DNA from: Larix kaempferi
Lineage: Eukaryota > Streptophyta > Pinopsida > Pinales > Pinaceae
NCBI GenBank assembly: GCA_027924585.1
Contig: BSBM01000361.1
Coordinates: 70,789,501-70,853,500 of the forward strand
Direction: 5' to 3'
Length of the DNA stretch: 64,000 nucleotides
The translations under genes were made by a program, and so were the position numbers. The notes beneath the pieces are model-generated. The model saw nothing but the letters and a program-made list of their open reading frames with translations. It did not search any database and was not told the DNA's origin. This document shows positions 21,604 through 34,770 of the stretch, one piece after another; positions within the stretch are counted from its first letter, which is position 1, and each line of letters begins with the position of its first letter.

Positions 21604-23045
21604 AGGGCATACACCAAGATATTTGCAAGAATTATATATATATCAAAGAAGGCGGTGTTCCCATAAGGAAACCCTAAATACAGATGAATACAACATTGAA
21701 AGATATAGTTAACGTTGAACTACAAAATTTATTGGATGCAGGGTTCATCTACCCTATCTCAGATAGTGAGAGGGTCTCACCCTTGATAATAGTCCCTAAG
21801 AATGGAGGGAAGTGGAGGATCTGTGTAGATTATAGGGAAATTAATAAAGAAACTAAAAGAGGCCACTTCCCTCTACCATTCATTGACCAAGTGTTGGACA
21901 CCCTGGCTAGAAACAAATTCTTCTCATTTCTGGATGGATTTAGTGGATACAACCAAATCCAAATCCACCCTGTTGACCAAGATAAAACCACATTTACCTT
22001 CCCATGGGGCACATATTCATACAGATTACTACCTCTCGGATGGTGTAATGCCCCAACAACATTTCAAAGGGCCATTCTGAGTATGTTCTCTGATTTTATC
22101 AATAACCAGATGAAAGTCTACATGGACGATTTCACACCATATGGGAAATTGTTTTACCAAGCATTACAACATCTAGAGTTGGTCCTAAAAAAATGCATTG
22201 AAATGAGTTTATGCCTCAGCAATGATATATGCATGATGCTGATGCAAGAAGGAATAGTTCTAGGACACCATATCTCCCAAAGGGGTATTGAAGTAGACCA
22301 AACAAAAGTCACTATTATGAAAACACTCCCCCCACCTGTCAAACAAAGGGATGTGCACAACTTCCTTGGGAAAACAGGCTACTACAGAAGATTTATGAAA
22401 AGTTACTGCACCTATGTTTTTCCTTTTGACAAAAGATATAGAATTCCTTTGGAACAAACATTGTATGCCAGCATTTGATCAACTCAAAGTGAAAACAATC
22501 ACGGCCCCAGTCCTCCAAGGACCCATCTGGACCCTACCATTTCACATCCACTCTGATGCTTCAGATAAATACATAGGGGCAGTCCTTGGGCAAGAAGAAG
22601 AAAATAAACCTTATGCAATCTATTACATTAGAAAAAACTTGGCAGGAGCAGAACTCAACTATATCGTCACAGAAAAAGAATGTTTGGCTATGCTATAAAT
22701 AAATCTAGGCACTACATCACTGGGTACCGAGTATTTTTCCATACATATCATTCAACAATCAGGTACCTCATAAATAAACCAAATACTAGTGCTAGAATTA
22801 TTAGATGGTTGCTCCTCTTGCAAGAATTTGACATAACAATACTGGAAAAACCAGGAAAGCATAATGTGGTAGCCGATTTCCTGTCTAGATTGACCCATGG
22901 ACAAGGCAATGAGTTGGTAAATGATCACTTCCCCAGTGAACACCTTTTTGCAATATCAACACAAAGCCCATGGTTTGCAGATATAACAAACTACTTGGTA
23001 TCTGGGAAGTTTCCACACATTCTAGCTATTAGGAGAAAAACATAA
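21604..23045 (+). pseudogene. Reverse transcriptase-RNase H (element F)
   Basis: RT spans 21684-22478, with KWRICVDYREINK, FFSFLDGFSGYNQIQI, LGWCNAPTTFQRA and the catalytic YMDD in MKVYMDDFTPYG, then VLGHHIS and YYRRFM. A frameshift near 22414-22478 moves the reading into the RNase H (22414-22698: SDASDKYIGAVLGQ, NYIVTEKE). Another shift leads to 22680-23045 with RWLLLLQEFDI and NVVADFLSRLTH, the Athila-type RNase H end. The domains are well kept but not in one frame. Confidence 0.85.
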
Positions 23046-23097
23046 TCATAAGACAAAGTGCAACTTATACCTGGATACAGGGAATGCTCTTTGAAAA

Positions 23098-23102
23098 AGG
23101 AC
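23098..23102. repeat. Target-site duplication of insertion G (left copy)
   Basis: aggac at 23098-23102 is repeated at 27247-27251, where element F continues into its integrase. Confidence 0.85.
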
Positions 23103-26100
23103 TGTAATTCCCCAAATTATGGACTTTAACCCCTTTTATATTTTTCTAAGTATTATTTCATTTACTTAGGTGACATTAGAAATTTGAGAAGTCAATTTCT
23201 GATGACCATGTGGACCAACACATTAATGAGATGGGAGTCACAATCCCCTATGGTTTAGAGGATAAATGCCAATTAAAATAATAATGAGAAATTATTATTG
23301 GAGACAATTGTGAACCCTAAAGAAAAGTTTAGGGAGAATAATGAAATTAAAGAAATAAGAAAATAAGAGAATTCACACCAAGGAGAATAAAAAGAGAAAA
23401 GAGGAATTCATTCACACATTATCATGATCATTATCACACAAGAGAGAAATGGGAGTTGGGGATAAAAATAACCAGAGCAAATGAAGACAATGAAATGGGG
23501 GTAGTTTTGGAGCACAAAACTGAACCAGAACAAGAGAAATCATAGCATCTGGTTATAGCTTGGAACACTGGTTGTGTTCAGGTAGGAGAACTACCCCAAG
23601 CATGCAGGAGCATTGCAATTACTCTGAATAGGCTGTGACTGTTTGATTCTCTTAAATGGAAGAGACTTAACATCCCCTGGAGCATCCTGGAGCTCAGGAG
23701 CACTGAGTTGGATGTTGGGTTGTCTGCTGCAGTATAACTTTTATATATAACTTGGGGAACAAGTTAAGGGAAAATAAAATATAGACTCTGAACCAGAGGG
23801 ACTATGAACTCAGCTCGGGGGTGACCTAGAATCAAGGAGAACTTGCTGGAAAAGGATGGGAGGTTTGTGGCTAGGTTCCATTGGTCATCAGAATAAAGAT
23901 AAGTTTATATGTTGTATTTATGTGGTACTTTTTATGAAACAGTGATTAGGGTTTATTTATGTATATTCCAGATTTACTGTTGAAAGGTTTGTTTTATCAG
24001 ATATAAACATGAACATATTATTATACTAAACTTTGAGTATGGATCCTAAATAGATTTTATGTCTTTGTAATATTGTACAGAATTGTGATCTAATGGAGAC
24101 ACTTCCAACATTTGTAGTTTATGTTTGCTATGGGAATGAACAGATTCTTTGTAGAGTAGTTAGAAAAAGATATAGTATAAATAATGATATATAAGACTGA
24201 GATAGGCATTATAGCATGATCTTTGTTGATGTTATATTATATAGATACATTGAATGTATTTAAATAGAATAAGTCTTTATTCAATAGATCCTACTATTGA
24301 CTGAGAATGCGTTGCACATGTTTATGGAAGACATGTAAACTGTGATTTTTACATGTCATGCCTTTGTATTATATAAAATTGTTATTCTATCTTTGTATAG
24401 ATAAACAAAAACACTATGATTATAATAATTTATATCTATAGTTAGATGAAATTTCAGTTAAACGACAGAGTTACATTTTGTTGCTATCTACTTTGTTTAT
24501 GCATACCATTTAATTTCCAGCATGGAACTCGAATTTATTTTTGATCAAATCTGTATTTAAATGCTATCTATTCAGTATGGAAACTTGACTTTCGTTTCTA
24601 TCAAAACTATATACGATTATCACTTGGGATGAACGACTTATAGTTTCTTTTATCCTTTTGTTTATTGATTCCTGTATCTTTGGCATGGGAGGTCGATTCC
24701 TAGGGTCGAGTTCGACCATTAAATTTGAATCCAAAACATTAGGATTATACTTGGTCATTCGTTTTCATCTTTTTAAGTGTTTTGCCATAACCTTCGGCAT
24801 TGAATATCGAGTACTTTGGTCGAAGCTTCGATCTCGGTATTTTCGTGAACCCAAATCACTACACGATGGACAAACCTGTATTAACGCGATTCATCCATAG
24901 TGTAAACAATGTATCAATTACTATTACAAGCTAGGGTTTGTTACCTATTGGTTCACAACTATGCAGTAATACATCTTTATAAACAATTTGTAATTGAAAT
25001 TTGAATGCAAATCTATTTTGTAATAACTTTGTTCTCATACTTAAAAGAGAAACTAGAGATAGAATTCAACCATGTAATAAACGACTCTGCTTATGACGCC
25101 CAACTAGGGTCAAAATGCTATTTTACAGATTTGCATATACATTATTTCACAAAAAAAAATATCAAAGTCTAGAGCTGTCGCAGTCATGTCAAAACTGGAG
25201 TTCCCTTCATTGGGAGAAGCTTAAATCAAGACAGATTTTTAAGAACCGACGACACATGGTGTGGTCAAACCAACCATTTTTAGATTTATAAAGTATTGTT
25301 CACAGTACACGTTCAACATAATAATAATTACATTCACCTACAGGCCGTAGTGAGCCCTCAAAATAAATAAACACAGTCGTATACAAAAGAGAACAAGGCC
25401 GAGGGACATTATTGTTGCGTGGTGCAGACATGAGGGAAACCGAATGTCTTATGTAGCCCATCTCTAACCATCAGGGTAGCTTTCACCCGAGGGAAAAGGA
25501 GATGACTGGTTACCTGGATAGCGAAGACTGTTCTTTATTTCTAATTTGTGGAGCCAGCTGTGGTCTCAACCAGCATGCCCTCAATGGTCTTGGCATCTGC
25601 ATTACGAAAGTTTTAAACAAGAAATCAGTTGTGAGCAGTAAGAAGTCAATGTAAAAAATTGATGGTTAAAGCATGGGTTGTAATAACCGCTTACCCTTGG
25701 GATAGGGCTGACGTGAGGACCAAAATCATGGTTGCACCACACTTGCATAAGAACCACGATAAGTTAGTCCGATAGCATCACTTTTACAACTAAAATACAG
25801 GGTAAAACGATGTAACAATGCGTAAAAACAACCATCTCTTACATGTTCTATGTGGACACACTAGCACGCTGTTGCTTGAATCTCACACCTTGTTCAGAAT
25901 CAGTTGGGAGCACCTTCTCCCTAGTTCGGGTGTGAACCCTCTTCTTAGAGAATAGGTGCTCTACGGTGATCCAGTCGCAACATCAATGATCATCCCAGAA
26001 AGAAGCAAGGGTTTTGTTTAACACTTTGGTATCAGTTTGAGGAAGAGGTTACCTATGAGACTGGTTGCACCATTCCATTAATTGCTTGGTACATCTTGGA

Positions 26101-26471
26101 AATGTGCTCCAACAACCAGACTAATATCAACGGTGTCGGTGTGATCACTTTTCCTAACTGGATGACTCGGATCGTGATCAACGATCGAAGATTACCTTCA
26201 ATTTATTAACCAGCAGGAGGTGGTAAATGCAGTGGTTTTCGGAGTTGACAAACTCGTGCGATAGCTAGAACATGAGCGTGAGTTTTCATTTACTGAGTAG
26301 TGAACACCTTGTCGCCGAGCATGGAGTCACCTCCCAGGAGGGCACCCAAATGGGTTTAAGACATTGGTTCATGCGTATGAAATCTGCGTGGCAGAATCAT
26401 AGGTCAAGCACAGTCACACAACATTAAGATGTTATGTGCATGTAACGATAGTGCATAATTACAAATCACAT

Positions 26472-26507
<36 letters not shown>

Positions 26508-27246
26508 GGCCTATGACTATCATGACATTTACCAAATGATTGAGTTGGTCGACTTATTCGTTGTAATGTAACATGGTTTTGCTTAAGACCTAGGTTCGAC
26601 TATATGTTGACCTTGTAATGCACACAACCCATATATATATTAGATTACAATATATATATATATATAAACATTAAATTCCATTTAATATTGTTTGCATGTG
26701 CTTGTTTCCCATATGGAGAAAATGAGAGCGCATAGGTTATACTATATAAGCCTAGGTCCTTACAAGGGTAAATCCTAGAGTATAGTATATTATTAATACA
26801 TAGTTTATATGTTAGTTATGTAGTTATAACATATAACTATGTTAAACTAAATGTGTATTCGCATGAAACTCTAAAAGTTTATATTTCATAATAATAACAT
26901 TTTAAGACTTAGATTATATTTTTGTACATTGAAATGTTATTGTTTCACATAAATTTATATGGTCGCAAATATTTTAGGATATAGTTGCTATGCATTTTAT
27001 TTGCAAATGGGTTGTCCATGTATACTAACATGTGGATGTACAGGTTACACCAGGATGGTTATAGAAGCTATCAAGTGTTGACACTGGTGTGAAAACTAAT
27101 ATAAGTAATTAATGAGTTATAGTGCACACATAATCAGAATAACACCTAAGTAGGCTATAGTGACAACTAGAGTTCATGTTCTCGGAAATGATTTTAGTTA
27201 TTAGAATCTTTGATAAAAAGAAAATTGGCATAGAAGAGACATGACA
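23103..27246. mobile_element. Insertion G: 4.1-kb non-coding TG...CA element, candidate solo LTR
   Basis: It interrupts F between RNase H and integrase. It starts TGTAATTCCCC, ends GACATGACA and is flanked by aggac, the signature of LTR-element integration. I see no internal long repeat, no convincing primer site and purine tract pair, and no protein match. A very long solo LTR, or a large non-autonomous element whose LTRs I cannot see, would both fit. It holds an (AT)n microsatellite near 26475-26504 and a second AT run near 26651. The frame at 24658-24900 has no recognisable product. Confidence 0.6.
26475..26504. repeat. (AT)n microsatellite
   Basis: About 15 uninterrupted AT dinucleotides inside insertion G. 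Confidence 0.9.
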
Positions 27247-27251
27247 AGGAC

Positions 27252-28428
27252 CACACCAAATATTAAGGAGATGCATCCGAGAAGATGAAGTCCATGATAT
27301 ACTCCATGCTACTCACAATGATCCTTGTGGAGGCCATTATGCTGCAAAAAGAACAACCTATAAAGTACTGCAAACTGGATATTACTGGCCAAAACTGCAC
27401 AAGGACTCCTATGATTATGTATCACATTGTGATGATTGTCAACGGATGGGGAAGCCTACACAAAGAGAAGAAATGCCTCTACATCCCCAAATATCTTTGG
27501 AATCATTTGAAAAGTGGGGATTTGACTTTGTTGGTCCATTCAATCCCCCATCAAATCCTAAAAACTATATTTTAGTATGCACTGACCACCTTACAAAATG
27601 GGTAGAAGTGGCACTAGCAAAAGAAAAAAATGTAGCAAGATTCTTCACTCAAAAAATCTTCCATAGATTTGGAGTTCCCATAGAGTTATTTTCTGACCAA
27701 GGGACGCAGTTTACATCAAATCTCATTGAGTACCTACTTAGAAGAAACAAAGTTAAACATCGAAGGTCCTCCTCCTACCATCCGCAAGCTAATGGTCAAG
27801 ATGAAGTTAGAAACTGAGAACTTGAAAGGATTCTAACAAAAGCAATGAAGTTGCATAAGCAGGATTGGGAAGGCAGGTTAAGTGAAGCAGTTTGGGATTA
27901 TAACACAACATGGAAAACAACAACAGGTTTTGCCCCCTATGAGCTGGTATATGGGAAAAAGGTAATGCTTCCTATTGAATTTGAAATCAAAATGTTGAGA
28001 ATTGCATCCCATTTAAACATGCAACTTTCGAAAATTCAAGAAGAGTGTATCCTCCAACTAAATCAGCTCGATGAGCACCTCCAACAAGCCGTAGCCCACA
28101 CTGAAGTTATCCAGCAGCAGAGAAATAAATGGCATGACAAGAACATCAAACAAAATAAATTCAAAGAAGGAGATTGGGCACTCTTATATGATTCTAGGTT
28201 TCAAATATTTAAAGGAAAACTCACCACAAGATGGCTCACACCATACATTATTGATACAATTTATGACAATGGTGCAATCAGAATCAAGACCATAGATGAG
28301 ACATAGTTCCCCATGTTGGTGAATGGGCATAGACTCAAATTATATAAGAAACCACAATCCAGGGATGAATTCACACAAACCCTCTCTCAGAGAAACCTAA
28401 TGCTGATAGAGGATATGCATGAACACTG
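27252..28428 (+). pseudogene. Integrase of element F
   Basis: Integrase joins the cDNA to the genome. The zinc-binding HHCC motif is visible (HATHNDPCGGHY then CDDCQRMG, about 27305-27450). The catalytic core follows with DFVGPF (first Asp), FSDQGTQF (second Asp) and NGQDEVRN (Glu), then DYNTTWKTTTGFAPYELVYGK and a C-terminal GDWALLYDSRF block. Stops are a TGA at about 27815 and a TAG at 28304-28306, after which NGHRLKLY continues as in E. The zinc-finger part is shifted relative to 27446-27817. Confidence 0.85.
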
Positions 28429-29319
28429 ATGACCACTGATTAAAAAAAAAGAAAAAAAAAGAAAAAAAAAAGAGAAAACAAAATATAAATACTAATAACA
28501 ATATATAATAAAACAAACCAACAAGCACGCAACTGAAAAAAAAATAGAAGCAAAGATTAAGCGGGAGTAGTATAACAACGCAATTGAAGATCAATAGAAA
28601 CAAAGCAAGAAAATATCAAGCGATCCAGTACAAGCATCAAAGAGAAATATTCAGCAAAACAAAATCCAAATCAAGCAAGCCAGCATAGAAAAAACAGCTA
28701 AGCAAAATAAAATATCAAGCGAGCCAACAACAGAACATAATAAAAGCGCAACTATAGATATACCAAAAATAACTATAGATAAAGAGATAACCTACTACGG
28801 AACCCTGGGTCTGTATGAAGACGCACACATAATCAACTAACGTATGCTAAGCATAAGAGGTAATCACTAAATTATTTGTTTGCATTTTCAATCAAATCAT
28901 TCTCCCTACAAAAACGAATATTTCTCAACTGAGGACAACTTTCAAGTAATTTCGGCGGCACGGTTCAGAGTGTCCCTACTGGATAATGATGACTGACCAC
29001 AAAAAACCATACTGGGTCATGATGACTTACCACATCCAAGTCAAGGAAATGATGACCTCCATATCTTCCCGCCATATCCTTTGATAATCAAAGCACTAGC
29101 AAGATGTAGAATGATGAGAGTGAATGCATAAAATAGAAAATAAGACAAAGAGGGATAAGTAAGAAGATCCAACCGGGGATACAATTTTTCTCAGAAAAAG
29201 AAGGATATAGAAGGAAGGACTCGACACTCAGCCAACAAACCAACGATTGATCCTAAGCAGGAAAGTAATTCATTTGCCCCCAAGCTTTTTGGTTTGATGC
29301 TATTTGGCAATTCCAAAAA
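28429..29319 (+). other. Spacer between integrase and post-integrase ORF (element F)
   Basis: No coding signal. It begins with an A-rich run with regular G interruptions (28441-28480), then has repeated ccaacaa/gccagc and atcaagcga words. The equivalent place in E holds the 35395-35965 tandem repeats. Confidence 0.6.
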
Positions 29320-29797
29320 ATGACAAAAGGGTTTAAGAAAATTGAGCTAGATGAACATACACCCATATATGAAAAAAATCATGTATTGACCATCCTCCGC
29401 ATAGCCGGATGGATGCCATTTATTACTGGCCTAAGAGGATATAACATGGAAATAGCCTTACAGTTCACCCGAAACTTGAAACATATAAAGAAGGAGAAAT
29501 ATGTTACTCGGGTAAGGGGGTTGCGCATCAGACTCGATGAGGAGTCAATTGCAAAACATACAGGTTTGGAAATGGGGCTGCATTGGGGAAGGGATGACAG
29601 AGAATCCAACCCGAGGGAAAAAAGACTTTCTTTGGACAGGGTGAGAGATACAAAGAGGATAAGAACGGTGTGAAAAGAGATACTATGCCTAGACCATGCG
29701 ACGATTTGGATGCCATCATCCTGAAATATATCACATGCACGGGAAGGCTCAACTACATTCCAACTTTTCACTTCAGAATTTAGTACCTCCTAAGGAA
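29320..29797 (+). pseudogene. Post-integrase ORF of element F, 5' part
   Basis: 29320-29673 encodes 117 residues with GWMPFITGLRGYNMEIALQF, TRVRGLRIRL and IAKHTGL. This matches the start of the post-integrase ORF in E (34770-34552: GWMAYFERLNGFHTETTLQF, VRGLWVDV). The pattern W..F....Y....QF....VRG..V resembles the putative plant transposon protein domain seen in Athila-type elements. Function is unknown; such ORFs are sometimes called env-like without experimental support. E interrupts it at 29798 and it resumes at 60341. Confidence 0.7.
29793..29797. repeat. Target-site duplication of element E (left copy)
   Basis: aggaa at 29793-29797 and again at 60336-60340, on either side of 30.5 kb. 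Confidence 0.92.
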
Positions 29798-31264
29798 TGT
29801 TGGTCACTCTATATGTTAGTTAATTAAAGCTAACACACAGAATGGTCAATATAAATTGTCAAACCTAGGAAGGTCTTTTATTTCAAAGGCAATAAGCACA
29901 ATCTATGCATAAACAGATCGAGCAGTTGATTTACTGAATGTAAATAATGATCATACCTATGTGTGCAGGAAACTCGTTCCCTAAGAACACTAATCTAATT
30001 CATACATCTAAGAATCCAAAAGAAAGCAACTTCCCTACAGAAATCAACCCAGCAAGTTAATGATCTAATGATGAAATGAAACTAGATTACTTTTGCAAGA
30101 AGTTAAATCCTATAATTATCAAACTACAACATTCAATCTTTACCAAAATGATCCATCCAGTAGCTACTATAACTCTACCATTATCTGTCTAATCTATGAA
30201 TGTAATTGAAGATACAACAGCAACCAGAATTAAAACACAAGCTTGAACTCTAATTGATAATTAATTGAAATCCTAGAAAGCATAAACAACTACAAGATAA
30301 TTGGAATTGAGCTTGGCTATCACAGTTGATTAAAACACACATGCAAATTAAGTAAATTATCCTACACAGTCGACTATCACACCACTCTGTTACAGCTATT
30401 CAAGATGCAATTGTAAACTACCAGAAAGGGAAGCTAACTCTATTATAGCTACCAATACTGTCTGCAATCATTCCACACCACACAACAGAAGTAAAACTAA
30501 ACTACTCTACCTACTTAAACTGGCTATCTCTATGAGAAGGTGGGCCCTGGCCTTCTAACAGAGACGCTAAGAGTCACAACAAAGTAAGACACAGAAATGA
30601 AGAACTCTACTCTCATATTATTGATGGAATATCGTGAGTCTCAGTGCTCTGTTATAGCTTACACAAGTAATGCTTGTCCAATGCCAGGCTACGAGAGCCT
30701 TCTGGAATTTATACAAAGAGAATACAGTTTCAGATCCACTAAAATTGCGCAGCAATGAATATTTATGATCTTCATGCTGCGGAGTTATAGCTAACTGATA
30801 AAACTGTGTACACAAGGGCTATTAATCATGAATAATGTTGTTGCTCGAACAATCAATGGGTCAACAGACTCAACAACTGAGACGTGACTTGTCTGTCGTA
30901 GCTAGGTTCTGTTTAATGGATTCTGTTATGACAAGGATTTTTTACAGCTCACGTGGAGGATGTGCTATTCCTTGGAGAATGAAGAATTAGGCTTGAAAGA
31001 GTAACAACTGGCGCTACCTGGCTGATACACCTGCGCTTTAGATTTGAACTAAATAAACTCACAAGTGTTAACATAAACCAAAGATCAGGATTCGAATCTT
31101 CACAATCTTAGGCATAAAAATATATAAGGCAATAACAAATTATAGCTGTCAATATCATTGATTGATCTAGAAAAGAAATGGATATAGCTCATGAAAGTAG
31201 GATAGAATCAGGGCAAAATGATGTAATAAGGGTGGCCAAAAAGGGACATTTCCTAGACCCAACA
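29798..31264 (-). repeat. 3' LTR of element E
   Basis: Starts TGTTGGTCAC and ends CCCAACA on plus; the partner is 58870-60335. A TATAAAT box on minus (30723-30717) is conserved in the partner at 59785-59779. The frame at 30618-30815 is LTR read-through. Confidence 0.93.
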
Positions 31265-31274
31265 TCTCCCCCCA
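31265..31274 (-). other. Polypurine tract of element E
   Basis: tctcccccca on plus is TGGGGGGAGA on the element strand, abutting its 3' LTR. Confidence 0.85.
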
Positions 31275-31520
31275 ACTATCCAATTGCATGTCCTCTTGCA
31301 ACAACCTCCATTAATATGAATTTGAGTCTAAGTGGAATCTATGGAGATTTGTAAGGTTGTAAGCAAGTTTTGGTGCCTCCCCTCAAGGAACAAACCCATA
31401 GCAGGATACCCAATGCCCCCACCACAGCTCTTCTTCTTCTAATGTTAGAGCATAGCTGGTTCTATAAGAATTGCTTATAGGAAACCAAATGAGAGGGAAT
31501 TCGAATCTTAACCCAATCCA

Positions 31521-34500
31521 CTAAGGCCCACACCCTTGCATGGACTGTACATATCTAGGCATCCTTGTCAAAGCTTGCCTGAAATTTTCAAAGCCATATG
31601 GATCCATTTCCTTCAGATACGAGGAGGAGTACAACCATCTATATTCACTACCTTCCAGGGCATCCTGCTGCATATTAAGAATCATTGGGACACATGTGGT
31701 AAGGAGTCTATCTCGAAGGCTCACAAAATATCGAATAATTGAGGGAACCCCGAGAGATTTAGCATGATTTGCCATGAATGTTGATGGATTCTGAGGTTCC
31801 CCCCTAATCTAGAGAGTAGAATTCTCCTCATTCCTGAGGATAGTTTTGAAAGCATCTCGCCATCTTACATGATTAATGACAAAGGAGGAAAATGCTCTCA
31901 ACTGAACATCTTCTAGAAGAGGTAAAGGATCAGATGGAAAAGTAATATAGCAAGCCCTGTCATGCAAATATAAATCACATAATAGATGTTGATCCTCAAA
32001 GTCACTCTTCAGAAAAGTCTCCAAAAATTGATCAGCTGTTGCCAAATCAAATGATCTGCCTTCCTTGAGAGCTCTCAATTGGAATAAAGTTTTCTGCTCA
32101 TGGAGAAAAACAGGGTAAGAAGGGGATGGAGCCCTGCAACTCAACAACTCTATGGAAAGAGTGTACATCTTGTCTTTTTCTCATTGTGGGGTCTTAAGTT
32201 TCTTCAATCCTTCCAATTTCTCTTGAAGTTTCTCCCACTGAAGTTTCTGGAAGAATAACTCCTCAGCCCACTTCTCTCTTAGTCCCTTAATGACACTCCT
32301 ATGCTCTTCGAGAGAGATCATACCTGTTCTAAACTGTTCGATCCACTTGAGCCATTTATCTAATTCAAGATTTAACTAGACAACCTTCTTTTCCAGTCGT
32401 TGAATTCTCCTCTCTACTACCTCCTCTTCATCATCATAATCCAATTGAATGACTTCCTTATCTTTCCTTGGCACTATGACAGCTTCATCTGTTGGAGTGG
32501 CAGTGTTTTGTGCCTGTAGTGCAGTCTCAGCCATGGATTTTGGAGATGCTGGTACTTGTGTAATAGCATCTTTTAATTCCATATCATCCTCAGCAGTCTC
32601 AGTTTGTGTTGCAACTGTAGCAAATAATTTTAGAAACACTGGTTCTTGTGTAATACTATTTTCTGCTTGCTCCTTGATATCAAGTGTTGCTATCTGAGTT
32701 GCAGCCTCACTGAATATTTTCAAGGGTGTTGGTTCTTGTGTAACAGTCCCCTGTTCTTCAATTTTGAACTGCTGAGGTTGCTTCTGGGTTATATCAGGTT
32801 TTTCTGACTGATGAGACTGGTCTTGAAGAAGTTCAGTATCCTTTAATAGTCGGGATTGAAGAAGTTCAGTATCCCCTGATGGTTGGGACTGAAGAAGTTC
32901 AGTACTCCCTGATGGTTGGGACTGCACTGTTTCATCTCCTAAACTCACAGCAGGGATCTTTTCAATTCCTGGCTCATTTTCCCCCATCCATTCAATTTTT
33001 GGCACTCCTTCTTCAATCTCCTCTATCTGTACATGATTTTGTGATGCATCCCCCAACACAACAACCCTGTGTCCTGCTGCAACAAATATATCTCCACACT
33101 CAGGACAAACAGTCTCTCCATACTTCTCATTTTCAAATGCAAAAGATGATTTTTCAAATAAATTTGAAGCATTTACTAATGTATCCAGATTCTTCTCTGC
33201 TTGCTTTCCAACTAATCCCTTCCATCTTTCCAACTCATTTCGCAATATCTACACTTCCTCTTTCAATAATTCATTTTCAAGCAGGAGATTTTCGATTTGA
33301 GGTTCTTCTCTAGAAGGTTCCTGTATAGAAATAGACACTTTGGGGTTCAAAATAGGAATCTCTAGATCTACCCCCATTGTAGGTGCTTCTTCTAACACAG
33401 GTGACTCCCTATTCTCTCTAACTGCTCCTGCTATATCTGATAAAGATGCTTCAATATTCCCCCCAATTGCATCCACTGTCTCAGCTTCTTCTACTATGTT
33501 TGCTATCTCTGCTGTTACTGTTGTCACATTTGCTTCTGCTGCTGCTGCTGATCGAGTCCTTCTTTTATTCACTATTTCCACTGGGTGCTCCTCATTGCTT
33601 ACTGCTACTGTTGCTTTAACAATTCTGATCCTCCTTTTTTTTGCTGCAATGGGTGTCTGACCCCTGTTTCTTGATTCTACTCTTCGTTTCCTTGAAGTAG
33701 GGGTTTTTACCTTGGTTTCTTCTTCTTCAATAATGGTACCCCTTATTTCTGAAGAGGATTCAACTTCCAAAACTTCCACAATCCTTTCTTCTACTATTTG
33801 ATGTCCTTCCCTTTGAATTTTCGTTTCTGCAATTGCAGCTTCAACTGTCATAGCTTCAACAGCTGCTCCAGTTTCAACTTCTTTTAATTGAATATCTTCT
33901 TTTGCAGTTACAGATTCTACTCTTTCTTCCTCCTGCTCCAGTGTTTCCATCACAATTTCCCTTACTATAGGGTTTTCTATTACTGCTGCTTCTCCTTTAT
34001 TTACTTCCCCTTCATCATTGGTCTAGTTTCCTACTGCTCTAGCCTCCCCCCCAACTGGGTTTGAGGAACTCCGGTCCTCACTATCTTCCCCAACACCCTC
34101 CATTTCCAAAACAGGTTGTATAATTTGTGCATCACCAACCAAAAATTGTTCCCAAGTTAAATTATGATTCACAATAGCTCTTAGAACCAGTAATTTAATT
34201 AGGCCATGATTAGTAAGGGAGGAAACTGGATGTTGGGAAGTTTTGGCATAAGCAGCCATGGTTTGTAAGGCTTTGAGTAGATAGAATGGTATATTCACCA
34301 AATTCCCATGGCATAAATGAGAAAGTAAGGGGAGTTCAGAGAAAGAAACAGTTCGGTACCTACCTCCACAGGAGATGTATCTTTTCACAAAGACTGCCAC
34401 TTGATTCTAGGGTGGTGGTAAAGATGCTAGTTCTAGCCCACGATGCTTCAGACGAACCTGCTCCCCAACTGCTAAGAATTCTCTAACAACATTTGCATTA

Positions 34501-34770
34501 TGCACCTTCCATCCAAATAATTTTTTTTCCAACCTGGGGTAAACCGGTAACCTATGATATAATTTCTTCTGTAACATCCACCCACAGTCCTCTAACCTCA
34601 GAGTAAGTATCAGTCAAGTTAAGGGAAAATTGCAATGTGGTTTCTGTATGGAAACCATTCAATCGTTCAAAATATGCCATCCAACCTAGTGCTGTAAAAA
34701 TGTTAAGGACTTCTGCATTAGCACGCATAGCTTCTGTGTCCATTGGATCATGTCGGACCAGGTTACCCAT
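31521..34770 (-). pseudogene. Long post-integrase ORF of element E
   Basis: One reading frame runs from 34400 to 31521 (about 960 codons). It is broken only by TAG at 34023, 33249, 32376 and 31809 and TGA at 32181. A first block (34770-34552) in another frame has GWMAYF and VRGLWVDV and ends in a TAG at 34552. Next comes HGNLVNIPFYLLKAL with HGLIKLL and LTWEQFLV, which matches F at 60341-60530. A long middle part is rich in Glu, Gln, Thr, Val and Pro, with basic RKRR/KKRR patches near 33700-33610 that could be nuclear-localisation signals. A coiled-coil-like stretch and a C-terminal domain (FQLRALKEG...FDLAT...FLETF, 32168-31809) follow, the latter shared with F at 61319-61510. It follows integrase as in Athila elements. 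The function is unknown and no membrane segment is seen. Confidence 0.75.

Noticed and set aside
24658-24900. 80-residue ORF inside insertion G
   Set aside because: Short, with a minus-strand ORF overlapping it, and no recognisable motif; length is within chance for this region.
26475-26504. AT-rich stretch as a replication origin or matrix attachment site
   Set aside because: A plain AT microsatellite is common in plant intergenic DNA and nothing nearby supports such a role.
28307-29319. Second (archaeal-type) RNase H after integrase, as in Tat elements
   Set aside because: No RNase H motifs in the spacer of F or E; the post-integrase ORF begins with a different domain.
29320-34770. Envelope glycoprotein gene
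   Set aside because: No signal peptide, transmembrane helix or furin-type site seen in either E or F; only position resembles env.
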